Source: DATGLE01 sp035294325 (lineage in GTDB: Bacteria; Chloroflexota; Ktedonobacteria; Ktedonobacterales; Ktedonobacteraceae). From it: a DNA stretch of 12,154 bases. The stretch's first letter is position 1. Every line of letters starts with the position of its first letter. The notes beneath the pieces are model-generated. The model searched no databases and was not told the origin of the DNA. It worked only from the letters and a program-made list of their open reading frames with translations. Below are positions 1 to 6,502 of this stretch, in pieces. The position numbers and the translations under genes were made by a program. The stretch covers positions 1 to 12,154 of the forward strand of contig DATGLE010000254.1 of assembly GCA_035294325.1 (NCBI GenBank), given 5' to 3'.

Positions 1-311
1 CTGTTAAGGAGGGGGAGGAAGATCCCAGCCAGAGAAGCTGGTAGGCAGACGGCGCGTGGACGCCTGGTAACAGGTGAAGCGGAGCCGGGCTGATGATCGA
101 GCGGCTTGTGCAGGGCAAGGGCGTGGAGAGCCAGGCAGGGAAGCCCGGGTGCCGGAGCGTGTGAGAGGGAGAAGAGACAAGCAGGAAGGGAAAGAGGCTA
201 TGGGGAAGCGGGTGTGTGGCAGCAGGCGGTGTGGAGGCAGGCGAGCAAGGCGGCGGACCACAGCAAAATTGAGCAGATCAGCTCTTCGAGGAAAGCTATT
301 CCCACTGGAAC
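1..311. other. Purine-rich stretch without a supportable gene
   Basis: I see no convincing gene here. The plus strand is strongly enriched in G and A, especially around 110-210, so long open frames arise by chance on both strands. Their translations are Arg/Pro/Ser-rich and match no family I know. No tRNA, rRNA, RNase P, tmRNA or SRP RNA signature is visible. The stretch lies downstream of the glcF-like gene and its hairpin, so it may be the 3' intergenic spacer of that transcript. A gene entering from the left edge is possible but no frame supports it. Confidence 0.5.
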
Positions 312-360
312 GCAAGAAGGGCTATGTGGAGATAAATTTAATCCACATAGCCCTTCTTGC
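312..360 (-). terminator. Perfect 19-bp hairpin just after the glcF-like gene
   Basis: Arms 312-330 and 342-360 are exact reverse complements (19 bp) around an 11-base AT-rich loop. On the minus strand the hairpin begins two bases after the TAA stop of the glcF-like gene (stop codon at 363-365), the normal place for a transcription terminator or mRNA-stabilising stem. No U-run follows the stem on the minus strand, so it does not fit the classical intrinsic terminator. It could instead protect the 3' end of the mRNA or belong to a dispersed palindromic repeat family. Confidence 0.6.
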
Positions 361-362
361 TG

Positions 363-1907
363 TTATTTCCGTCTGTGGAGACGGCGCAAAAATAGAATGC
401 CGATCAGCATGCCGATGATGGCGCCGAGGAGCAGGGCTTGCCTGTGTCGCTTTTCAGGGGCAATTTCGTGCTCTGGCAGGCTGTAGAGACCTCCTGCTCG
501 GTAAGCCTCATCGAGCAACTGCACAGGGTGTACCACTTCCATCTCCAGCCCCCGCTGGCGTATGCCCATTGCTATCTGCATTATACAACCAGGATTTCCT
601 GTAGCAATGGTGTCGGCTGCTGTTTCCGCGATATTATTCATTTTGCGCTCAAGCAATTCAGCCGCCATCTCCTGATTCGTGATGTTGTAGACGCCGGCGC
701 TGCCGCAGCACCAGTCGGACTCTTTCATGTCGACAAGCGTAATGCCTGGAATGGCTTGCAGCAGGTGGCGAGGTTGCTGCCTGATCTTCTGCCCGTGAGC
801 GAGGTGGCAGGCGTCGTGGTAGGCGACCCTGCGCGCTATCTTGCCCATGTTGTGCTGCCAATCGATATCAACCAGGAACTCACTGATATCCTTCACCTTC
901 TCACTGAACATCCTGGCACGCCCGGCATAAACGGGATCGTCGCGTAATAAGTGATCGTATTCTTTGAGTGTTGAGCCACAGCCCGCCGAGTTGATAATGA
1001 TGGCATCGCAGTTATAGGCTTCAAATACATCGATATTATGCTTTGCCAGCGCCCGGCCCAGATCAGCTTCTCCAGCATGGACATGCAGTGCGCCGCAGCA
1101 GCCCTGCTGTGGCGGGGTAATCACATCGCAGCCATTGGCCGTCAGTACGCGAATAGTGGCCTCGTTAACGTCTCGAAAAACCTGGTCCATGATACAACCG
1201 CTGACGAAACCTACGCGATAGCGCCGCTGCCCTATCGCCGGCGTGAACTCCGGTAAGGGTTTCGGAATGAGGTCTCCTCTGGCCGCATCCATGAGCGCAT
1301 CCGGCGTTTTGAGTTTCCCCTGAAAGGGCGTGGGCAGGCGGTTAGCAAGGTCGAGCAGCCCTGATCTGCGCACAATTGTCTGGAGGCCGCTGCGCTGGTA
1401 CCCTTTCAGACCTGCGAATACCAGCGTTGTGATGAGGCGCGAAGGCAGCATGAGGTCGAAGAAAAAACGGCGCAGCAACTTCCTGCTCAGAGAGCCTCGT
1501 CGAGAACTAAAGATATTTGCGCTATCTGTCGCATCTGTCGTAGATAACGTACTGCCTGTGAGCTGTATTTGCTCGCGAGCTGCCTCGATCAGCTTGCCAA
1601 ATTGCACCCCCGAGGGGCAGGCCGTCTCACAGGCCCGGCAGCCAACGCAGCAATACATATGCTCGACGAAATCGTTCGATAGCGCAAGTCGCCCCTCGGC
1701 CACAGCCTGCATCTGATAAATGCGCCCGCGCGGCGAATCCATCTCGACTCCCAGCACAGCGTAGGTCGGGCAGGTTGGGAGGCAGAAGCCACAATGGATA
1801 CACTGGCGCATCAGATCATAGGTGTGGGTGTTGCGGCGCAGCGGTCCCAGATGGGGTGGCGTGATCTCTGTTGTGAACGTTTGTCGCTGTGGAGACTCTA
1901 AAGTCAT
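363..1907 (-). CDS. glcF: GlcF-type iron-sulfur subunit of glycolate/2-hydroxyacid oxidase with C-terminal membrane anchor
   Basis: In the GlcF family this subunit passes electrons from a flavin 2-hydroxyacid dehydrogenase (GlcD/GlcE) towards the quinone pool. Seen here: two 4Fe-4S ferredoxin motifs, C36-x2-C39-x2-C42-x3-C46-P and C87-x2-C90-x2-C93-x3-C97-P, then two cysteine-rich CCG domains (C238 with CCG at 270-272 and C310; C367 with CCG at 400-402 and C441). The protein is 514 residues, clearly longer than the roughly 400-440 usual for GlcF. The excess is partly a linker at about 115-225 and partly a tail with one hydrophobic segment (about 490-507) followed by RRLHRRK, which looks like a membrane anchor. 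The ATG at 1907 is preceded by GGAGG five to six bases away. The upstream in-frame ATG at 2048 lies inside the previous gene and lacks such a site. No glcD or glcE is adjacent. Related LutA or GlpC-type proteins are the main alternatives, but the two ferredoxin motifs favour GlcF. Confidence 0.88.
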   Translation of the reverse strand: MTLESPQRQTFTTEITPPHLGPLRRNTHTYDLMRQCIHCGFCLPTCPTYAVLGVEMDSPRGRIYQMQAVAEGRLALSNDFVEHMYCCVGCRACETACPSGVQFGKLIEAAREQIQLTGSTLSTTDATDSANIFSSRRGSLSRKLLRRFFFDLMLPSRLITTLVFAGLKGYQRSGLQTIVRRSGLLDLANRLPTPFQGKLKTPDALMDAARGDLIPKPLPEFTPAIGQRRYRVGFVSGCIMDQVFRDVNEATIRVLTANGCDVITPPQQGCCGALHVHAGEADLGRALAKHNIDVFEAYNCDAIIINSAGCGSTLKEYDHLLRDDPVYAGRARMFSEKVKDISEFLVDIDWQHNMGKIARRVAYHDACHLAHGQKIRQQPRHLLQAIPGITLVDMKESDWCCGSAGVYNITNQEMAAELLERKMNNIAETAADTIATGNPGCIMQIAMGIRQRGLEMEVVHPVQLLDEAYRAGGLYSLPEHEIAPEKRHRQALLLGAIIGMLIGILFLRRLHRRK

Positions 1908-1925
1908 GGCTACCTCCATAGAACG

Positions 1926-1950
1926 GGCCGTACTCCCTCGTGGTACGACC
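1926..1950 (-). other. Short hairpin in the rlmM-like/glcF-like spacer
   Basis: In the 55-base gap between the two genes, 1926-1933 and 1943-1950 pair over 8 bp (one G-U wobble in the minus-strand RNA) around a 9-base loop. The stem ends just upstream of the strong GGAGG site of the glcF-like gene. It may tune read-through or translation between the two co-oriented genes. It is short enough to be chance. Confidence 0.3.
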
Positions 1951-1962
1951 TGCGCTTCGCTA

Positions 1963-3048
1963 TCACGCCCGCCGCGACAGCGGTTGTGCCGCGAGAACAG
2001 TAACTTCTTGCCGGTTATGAAAAAGCTGACGAGCCTGGACGGTGCCATAGCTTTTGTCGAGTATGCTCAGCGCTTCTCTGAAGTTCGTCAGCGGGTTAAT
2101 TTCGTCCGTGGCATGGGGCAATTTGAATACACTGACCACAAAGCCATCGCCGGTCAGACAACGCGCCGCTCTGGCGAGAAGGTGCGCTGCCCCACGCGCG
2201 TCCATGCGCATATCGTTGACAATCACGGCAAAGCGACTATGCCGCTTGATGGCCTCATCGATATATTGCTGAGCATAGCCGCGATAATGTTCCAGCCCTT
2301 CTCGTCCGGCGAGGCGGCGATCAAGGCTGGCTGGATCCACCGCTACAACTTGCAATCCTGCTTCCAGCAGCAGCCGTGTCCAGCCACCCGGCGCGGCGCC
2401 AAGGTCGAGCGCGCGTCCCCGAGGTGGAAGCGACAAGTCGAACACCTCCAGGGCCTCTAACAGCTTGAATTCGGCGCGGCTGATTTGTTCGGGGAGCCGG
2501 GCGTAATGGCGATTACCCCCGGGCCAGTCGCTCAGGTTCTCCTCTACCGGCGAGATGCCCAGATAGGCTTTGCGCATGGTGCAAAGAATCGAGACCACGA
2601 CCTGCGGTTTCCTGATCGCCTCTATCGCGCCGGTCTCCTCGGCGATGGCCGTCGCAAGCGCCTGGTTCAGTTGCCCACTGCTGTAGGTACGCTCCCCGTA
2701 TTGTTTATCGCGCTGCGTAAGGCGCGACTGCACCGAAAAGCGTATACCACGTTCCAGGAGCGCGAATGCTGGCAAGGCTGCCAGCGATGTCGCAATGACG
2801 CCGGTATCCCGCGCTGCGCCGGTCAGATCGACTATCGTTTGTACCGGGGCGAGATGGCGCACAAAAACGGGTTGTTGCCTGGCAGCTCTGGTCATGAAAG
2901 CAGCGGCATCGGGCACGCTACAGAGAATGACTCCTGGCTCCAACTCCTCGATGCTGCTCAGTCCTTTGTCCAGCCGCTGCAATTCCGCTACAGCTACCTG
3001 TGAGAACTCAGGGTGGGCAGTAGCAATAAGCAGGTTTTCTATGTTCAC
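1963..3048 (-). CDS. THUMP plus FtsJ/RrmJ-type SAM-dependent RNA 2'-O-methyltransferase, RlmM-like
   Basis: This is probably an RNA ribose methyltransferase. E. coli RlmM, of the same architecture and similar length (366 residues), methylates C2498 of 23S rRNA. The N-terminal part (about 1-165) looks like the RlmM/THUMP-type RNA-binding region. The C-terminal half is a Rossmann methyltransferase with SAM motif I DLGAAPGGW at 215-223. All four residues of the K-D-K-E catalytic tetrad of FtsJ enzymes are present at plausible places: K195, D279, K309 and E348. The GTG start at 3048 gives 361 residues and has a GAAGAGGAAA ribosome site. An in-frame ATG at 3063 and another further upstream lack one, and the promoter predicted at 3069-3097 would start transcription at about 3062, after those codons. 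Assignment to the superfamily is firm. The exact rRNA target is inferred and may differ in this lineage. Confidence 0.85.
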   Translation of the reverse strand: MNIENLLIATAHPEFSQVAVAELQRLDKGLSSIEELEPGVILCSVPDAAAFMTRAARQQPVFVRHLAPVQTIVDLTGAARDTGVIATSLAALPAFALLERGIRFSVQSRLTQRDKQYGERTYSSGQLNQALATAIAEETGAIEAIRKPQVVVSILCTMRKAYLGISPVEENLSDWPGGNRHYARLPEQISRAEFKLLEALEVFDLSLPPRGRALDLGAAPGGWTRLLLEAGLQVVAVDPASLDRRLAGREGLEHYRGYAQQYIDEAIKRHSRFAVIVNDMRMDARGAAHLLARAARCLTGDGFVVSVFKLPHATDEINPLTNFREALSILDKSYGTVQARQLFHNRQEVTVLAAQPLSRRA

Positions 3049-3068
3049 GGTTTCCTCTTCCATGTAAG

Positions 3069-3097
3069 ATGATATCATGCAGGCGTGCGGTTGTGAA
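3069..3097 (-). promoter_or_regulatory. Sigma-70-like promoter of the RlmM-like gene
   Basis: On the minus strand TTCACA (3092-3097) and TATCAT (3069-3074) are separated by exactly 17 bases; each matches the consensus at five of six positions, and a TG precedes the -10 box by one base. Predicted transcription start is near 3062, leaving a leader of about 14 bases that holds only the ribosome site of the GTG start at 3048. Confidence 0.6.
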
Positions 3098-3113
3098 GAA
3101 TGAAGCGAGCATG

Positions 3114-4037
3114 CTAGGTGGCTCGAAAGAGTCGCCAGCACCACAGCAGGGCAAGGGCGAGCGCTGTTGTCAGGAGCGTCAGCAGGAACTTGCGCGGAAT
3201 GTCTGTAGTGTCGCTGGCAGATGCTGGATCCGCTACTCTGGTGGCTGTGCGTGTAGATGCGCCGGCGGGAGGAGATGATGTGTCGGTGGGGAGTTGCAAG
3301 GCGCTCCAAAGCGGCTGTTTCCCGCTGACAGGACTTTTCCCCGGGCCAGTATCAACCCATCCTCCGGAGCCGCTACTGCCGCTGCTGACGCGGGTAGGTG
3401 TGCGCGTAGGGGTGGATGTGGGTACAGGTGTTTGCGTGGGGGCAGGCGAGGGGGTCAGGGCAAGAGGCGGTGCATTGCTCGCGTCAATGGTTGGGAGCTC
3501 GCAGGTTTGCCAGTTAACGCTGCCGTCAGTAACGCGGGCGTATGATGTATCCGGTGGGATCTGTGGTGGCAGCGTGACCTGATCGATGACGGTTCCCCCG
3601 AGCAGCAGGCGCAGCGTTGTTGTTGTTTTGTCGTAGAATGACTGATTAGCGTTCGGAAAGATGACCAGAAAGCCATGAGCGGCGATGTCCGAACCAAGAG
3701 GCAAAAAGTAGGTCCTGGAGCCGGGGCCGCTGTCGAGATAGGCCCGAGCTGCGTAGAGATCAAAGGCTTGATCTTGCGGGTTATATATTTCTATCCACGC
3801 ATCCTTAGAGTAGTCGTTTGATAGGGCGCCCAGTTCTGAACAATTCCATGTGGAGTTGGGCGTTGATAATACCTCATTGATGAAGAGACTCTGGTATGTC
3901 GCGGGAGCGTTGGCGGATGTGCCGGTCAGCTGTGGCGGCGTGGATGGGGCGCATCCATGCGTCGAGGCAGCGGAAGCCAACGGAGCGATCATACTCAGGA
4001 CAACGAAGGAGACACAAATTATCACCAGAAACCGCAC
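3114..4037 (-). CDS. Exported lamin-tail-domain (LTD) protein with Pro/Thr linker and C-terminal membrane anchor
   Basis: Residues 1-23 form a signal peptide (hydrophobic core ending in a SA-x cleavage site near ASA). Residues about 50-182 resemble a lamin tail domain: FINEVL at 52-57, WIEIYNP at 81-87, and the repeated beta-strand pattern through VNWQTCE. LTD proteins in bacteria are extracellular and often sit on surface proteins or nucleases; their ligand is generally unknown. Residues about 193-280 are a low-complexity linker rich in Pro, Thr and Ser, with TPTRTPTR-like repeats. A hydrophobic segment at about 284-301 followed by RLFRAT should anchor the protein in the membrane, leaving the LTD outside. 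Cysteines are at 29, 66 and 179 (plus one each in the signal peptide and anchor), so a disulfide is possible. The start is GTG at 4037 with GAGGTGG upstream. No enzymatic domain is visible; function not known. Confidence 0.8.
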   Translation of the reverse strand: MRFLVIICVSFVVLSMIAPLASAASTHGCAPSTPPQLTGTSANAPATYQSLFINEVLSTPNSTWNCSELGALSNDYSKDAWIEIYNPQDQAFDLYAARAYLDSGPGSRTYFLPLGSDIAAHGFLVIFPNANQSFYDKTTTTLRLLLGGTVIDQVTLPPQIPPDTSYARVTDGSVNWQTCELPTIDASNAPPLALTPSPAPTQTPVPTSTPTRTPTRVSSGSSGSGGWVDTGPGKSPVSGKQPLWSALQLPTDTSSPPAGASTRTATRVADPASASDTTDIPRKFLLTLLTTALALALLWCWRLFRAT

Positions 4038-4055
4038 ATGACCACCTCTTAACTC

Positions 4056-4084
4056 ATTTTATTTAGTTTGATGTGACCACACAA
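4056..4084 (-). promoter_or_regulatory. Sigma-70-like promoter of the lamin-tail gene
   Basis: On the minus strand TTGTGT (4079-4084) and TAAAAT (4056-4061) are 17 bases apart. The -10 box matches five of six consensus positions, the -35 box only TTG plus spacing. The predicted transcript starts about 12 bases before the GTG, leaving just enough room for the AGAGGTGG ribosome site. Confidence 0.5.
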
Positions 4085-4121
4085 CCCGAACTCTAAACCT
4101 CAACCTGCTTGCCTGTAAGGG

Positions 4122-4151
4122 CGCTCAAAGGCGTTCTGCCGCCTTCGAGCG
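4122..4151 (-). terminator. Hairpin terminator candidate after the rsfS operon
   Basis: Bases 4122-4133 and 4140-4151 form a 12-bp GC-rich stem with one mismatch and a 6-base loop, beginning 17 bases after the stop of the small membrane protein gene. No U-run follows on the minus strand. Position and stability suggest it ends the rsfS transcript before the next promoter at 4056-4084. Confidence 0.5.
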
Positions 4152-4167
4152 GAGCGCGATATGCTTC

Positions 4168-4350
4168 TTACTGAGAAAGGTACTGGAAGGGAACCTTACG
4201 CCTGCTGGGAAAGCGCTCATTAAAGACCCTGCGTACTGCCTCCACTCTGCTTTCGCCAATTGTAAAAGCGATTATGGAGCCAATAATGATGCCGCAGATG
4301 CCTCCCAGGAAAATGCCTTCGAGAAACATACGGTTACGAAAAAATGTCAT
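4168..4350 (-). CDS. Small single-pass membrane protein downstream of rsfS
   Basis: This is a 60-residue protein with one predicted membrane helix (about 9-32) carrying a glycine pattern (G12, G16, G17, G20, G24) of the kind that favours helix packing. A basic, charged cytoplasmic tail follows (ESRVEAVRRVFNERFPSRRK). I do not recognise a family; it faintly resembles YtxH-like small membrane proteins, but that is not a call. The ATG at 4350 has GAAGGTGA at a good distance; a GTG three codons upstream (4359) is possible but worse spaced. It starts 20 bases after the rsfS stop with no promoter between, so it should be co-transcribed with rsfS. The well-formed ribosome site and membrane segment support a real gene. 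Confidence 0.65.
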   Translation of the reverse strand: MTFFRNRMFLEGIFLGGICGIIIGSIIAFTIGESRVEAVRRVFNERFPSRRKVPFQYLSQ

Positions 4351-4370
4351 CGTTGTCACCTTCTCTGATA

Positions 4371-4730
4371 TTATTGCAGGTATACCACCGTCTTTGCTTC
4401 CCCCCAGAGCCGTTCGAGCCGGTAGTACTCCCTTTCTTTTGCCCCGAAGATATGGACAATAACATCACCGAAGTCGAGGAGTATCCAGCCGGTGTCGGCG
4501 CTGCCTTCGCGGTGAAGCAGAGCCGCTCCCTGATTCTCTAACGCCTCATCAATTGTATCAGCGATGGTCTGGATCTGCCGGGGGTTATTGCCACTACAGA
4601 TGACAAAGTAATCGGCGATGGTCGTGACCTCTCTGATATCGAGCAAAAGAACGTCAAAAGCTTTTTTGTCCGATGCGGTATCTACCGCAAGTCTGGCTAA
4701 CGGTGCCGGATCTAGCAGAACTCCCTCCAC
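4371..4730 (-). CDS. rsfS: Ribosome silencing factor RsfS
   Basis: RsfS (also RsfA, formerly Iojap/YbeB) binds ribosomal protein L14 (uL14) on the large subunit and blocks joining of the small subunit, lowering translation when nutrients run out. At 119 residues this is the usual length. The family core is plain: DIREVTTIADYFVICSG in the first half, the following helix with RQIQTIADTI, and GWILLDFGDVIVHIF followed by REYYRLERLW near the end. The start is GTG at 4730, preceded by AAGGGAG at about five bases. It leads a two-gene transcript with a small membrane protein and has the best promoter in the window. In many bacteria rsfS neighbours nadD; that gene is not here. Confidence 0.95.
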   Translation of the reverse strand: MEGVLLDPAPLARLAVDTASDKKAFDVLLLDIREVTTIADYFVICSGNNPRQIQTIADTIDEALENQGAALLHREGSADTGWILLDFGDVIVHIFGAKEREYYRLERLWGEAKTVVYLQ

Positions 4731-4745
4731 AAGCGCTCCCTTATA

Positions 4746-4763
4746 GCATAGCCCGGGCTATGC
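4746..4763. promoter_or_regulatory. Perfect 18-base palindrome in the rsfS leader
   Basis: GCATAGCCCGGGCTATGC is a perfect dyad lying between the predicted rsfS transcription start (about 4801) and the ribosome site (4736-4742), four bases from the latter. As RNA it can fold into a 7-bp stem with a CCGG loop. It could be an operator or a translational control hairpin; function inferred only from position. Confidence 0.35.
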
Positions 4764-4807
4764 GTTAAAGCTATCTATAGCAGTACATCGAAACTATGTG
4801 TAAACGC

Positions 4808-4836
4808 ATTATAGCATGGTGCGCCGGTCTTGTTAA
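4808..4836 (-). promoter_or_regulatory. Strong sigma-70-like promoter of rsfS
   Basis: Minus strand TTAACA (4831-4836), 17 bases, then the perfect -10 box TATAAT (4808-4813) with a TG one base before it (extended -10). The leader would be about 70 bases and contains the palindrome at 4746-4763. Confidence 0.7.
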
Positions 4837-4840
4837 GAGG

Positions 4841-4856
4841 AAAAGGCCGCGCTTTT
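4841..4856 (-). terminator. Weak terminator candidate after the folK-folE2 gene
   Basis: AAAAG and CTTTT pair over 5 bp around a 6-base GC loop, eight bases past the TGA of the folate gene, and end in four T residues on the minus strand. It lies next to the rsfS -35 box. The stem is short, so confidence is low. Confidence 0.3.
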
Positions 4857-4863
4857 GCTCGCA

Positions 4864-6486
4864 TCAGGCTCGCTCCAGCCACTCTTCTTTTGTGGTATGG
4901 CGCTCAAGTCCAGTGTTCCGCAGGATCTCCATGCGTAGCTCGCCCAATGTCCCCCAGCCCTCGGCCTCCACATCGTACTTGTGGATGGTCTCTTCGTTGC
5001 GTTGATGTACCCACACAAAGGTATCATCGGGCAGATCAGTGTACCTGTCAACGACAGCGCCCAGGACTTCGCGTACCACATCCTCGACGAAGCGCGGGTT
5101 GGCATGGGCCTTATTGACGATGTACAACTCGTCGGGACGTTTGAGCAGGGCATAGTTCTCGGAACTCATCGCGCTCTCTACCAGCGCTACCAGGTCGCCG
5201 GCATCGATATCGTGGTCCGTGCCGATCATCAAGACCGCGCGTCCGCGCTGGTTGTGGGTGGCAAGGGGCGTCACGTTGAGCATTTTTTCTATGTCCTGCG
5301 CCTGGAAACCCTCCTCCTGCAAGCGGGTGCGTGCCAGCGAGTGGATCATGTCCTGTGCGCAGGGGCAGGCTACCATCCCTTCGACCTCGACGCCGACCAT
5401 GCGCCGGCTGCCGTGTTCGGTAGCGACGGCCAGTGCCAGCAGCCCGTAAACTTCCTGAGTGCGGCGTCCCGAGACGGGTGTCCATTTTTGCAGCGGATAG
5501 GCAGTGCGAATATGGACCTCGGCGCGCGATACCTTTTGCCGCTCTACAATAGAGCGCGCAATAGCCTCCGCAAGCAGTTCGACCTTCGGCCATGCACTGC
5601 TGGCCTTCTCCTCCAAAACTTCTTCCAGCACATCACTGAAGCGGGACATATGTACGCCTGCCCTTGTCGTATCAAGGTCGGCATAGAGGTCAAACGTTGC
5701 GTCAAACCATTGTTGACGCTGCGCATCTCCTGAGACAATATCTCCTGATCTCTGCGGGTTGTGCTGATCTACTGCCCCCGACCGCGACGTGGTTGGTAGG
5801 GGAGCGTCCTCATCTTCTCTCTTTGCTCCGCTTTGAGGGGGCTGCAATAGCAGCAGGGATTTTCTCACGCCAACCACGCCGGCGCGCCCGAGTCGAACGT
5901 GGACCGCAGGCGGCCCGTTCTGGATATCCCGATCAAGCGAAATGCGCAGGCCGGGCGCCAGCTTTGTAACTCCGTTTTGCGATATCCCCCCCAGCATCTC
6001 CTGAACGGTACGCCCGCTTACCGGGTCAACCACATCGGGCGCGATCTCCGCCAGCGGCACCAGCACAAATGCACGCTCGTTCATACGTGGATGTGGTATT
6101 ATCAGATCCTCATGCATGATATGAAGATCATCATATAAAAGGATATCGATATCTATAGGGCGTGGCCCGTTGCGAAATGTTGGCTGCCGCCCGATGGCTA
6201 CTTCGATGGCTTTGGCATGCTTTAAAAGTTCTTGCGGTGAGAGCCAGGTTTTTCCGCTACAGGTAATATTGAGAAAGCGCGGCTGATCGAGATAGCCAAC
6301 CGGCTCGGTTTCATAGAGGGAAGAAATGATATCGATGTCTACAATATCGCGAAGCTTTTGCAGCGCGGCGGTGAGATTGCCCCGCCGGTCTCCGAGATTG
6401 GAGCCGAGCGCGAGGTAGACGTGATGTGTGGCAACGGGTGTATTCTGTTGTGGAAACAGAGGCGAGAGTGTTGTATCAATACTCAT
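4864..6486 (-). CDS. Fusion of HPPK (FolK) and GTP cyclohydrolase FolE2/MptA
   Basis: Two folate-pathway enzymes in one 540-residue chain. Residues about 20-165 are 6-hydroxymethyl-7,8-dihydropterin pyrophosphokinase (FolK): LALGSNLGDR at 25-34, ETEPVG at 59-64 and the HPPK signature RNGPRPIDIDILLYDD at 105-120. Residues about 187-525 are a type IB GTP cyclohydrolase (FolE2/MptA), which makes the first pathway intermediate from GTP: GVHMSRF at 277-283, VHIRTAYP at 324-331, the CPC motif with C374 and C376, and THNQRGR at 410-416. Thus the first and a late pterin step are joined. Residues about 216-259, inside the FolE2 half, are a hydrophilic insertion rich in Pro, Ser, Asp and Gln between two expected strands. 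The ATG at 6486 has AAGAGG about ten bases upstream. There is no stop or frameshift between the halves. folP and folB are not nearby. Confidence 0.9.
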   Translation of the reverse strand: MSIDTTLSPLFPQQNTPVATHHVYLALGSNLGDRRGNLTAALQKLRDIVDIDIISSLYETEPVGYLDQPRFLNITCSGKTWLSPQELLKHAKAIEVAIGRQPTFRNGPRPIDIDILLYDDLHIMHEDLIIPHPRMNERAFVLVPLAEIAPDVVDPVSGRTVQEMLGGISQNGVTKLAPGLRISLDRDIQNGPPAVHVRLGRAGVVGVRKSLLLLQPPQSGAKREDEDAPLPTTSRSGAVDQHNPQRSGDIVSGDAQRQQWFDATFDLYADLDTTRAGVHMSRFSDVLEEVLEEKASSAWPKVELLAEAIARSIVERQKVSRAEVHIRTAYPLQKWTPVSGRRTQEVYGLLALAVATEHGSRRMVGVEVEGMVACPCAQDMIHSLARTRLQEEGFQAQDIEKMLNVTPLATHNQRGRAVLMIGTDHDIDAGDLVALVESAMSSENYALLKRPDELYIVNKAHANPRFVEDVVREVLGAVVDRYTDLPDDTFVWVHQRNEETIHKYDVEAEGWGTLGELRMEILRNTGLERHTTKEEWLERA

Positions 6487-6502
6487 AAGTAGCTAACCTC
6501 TT

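Noticed and set aside
4..315. Minus-strand open frame of 103 codons
   Set aside because: Arg/Pro/Ser-rich composition expected from antisense of a purine-rich strand; no ribosome site or family resemblance.
74..486. Two overlapping plus-strand frames entering the glcF-like gene
   Set aside because: They run through the perfect hairpin and antisense to a firm gene; translations are Arg-rich and unlike any protein.
3114..3190. Sortase signal (LPXTG) at the C terminus of the lamin-tail protein
   Set aside because: No LPXTG motif precedes the hydrophobic tail; it looks like a plain membrane anchor.
4981..5733. 250-codon plus-strand frame
   Set aside because: It is antisense to the well-supported FolE2 domain and arises from its codon bias.
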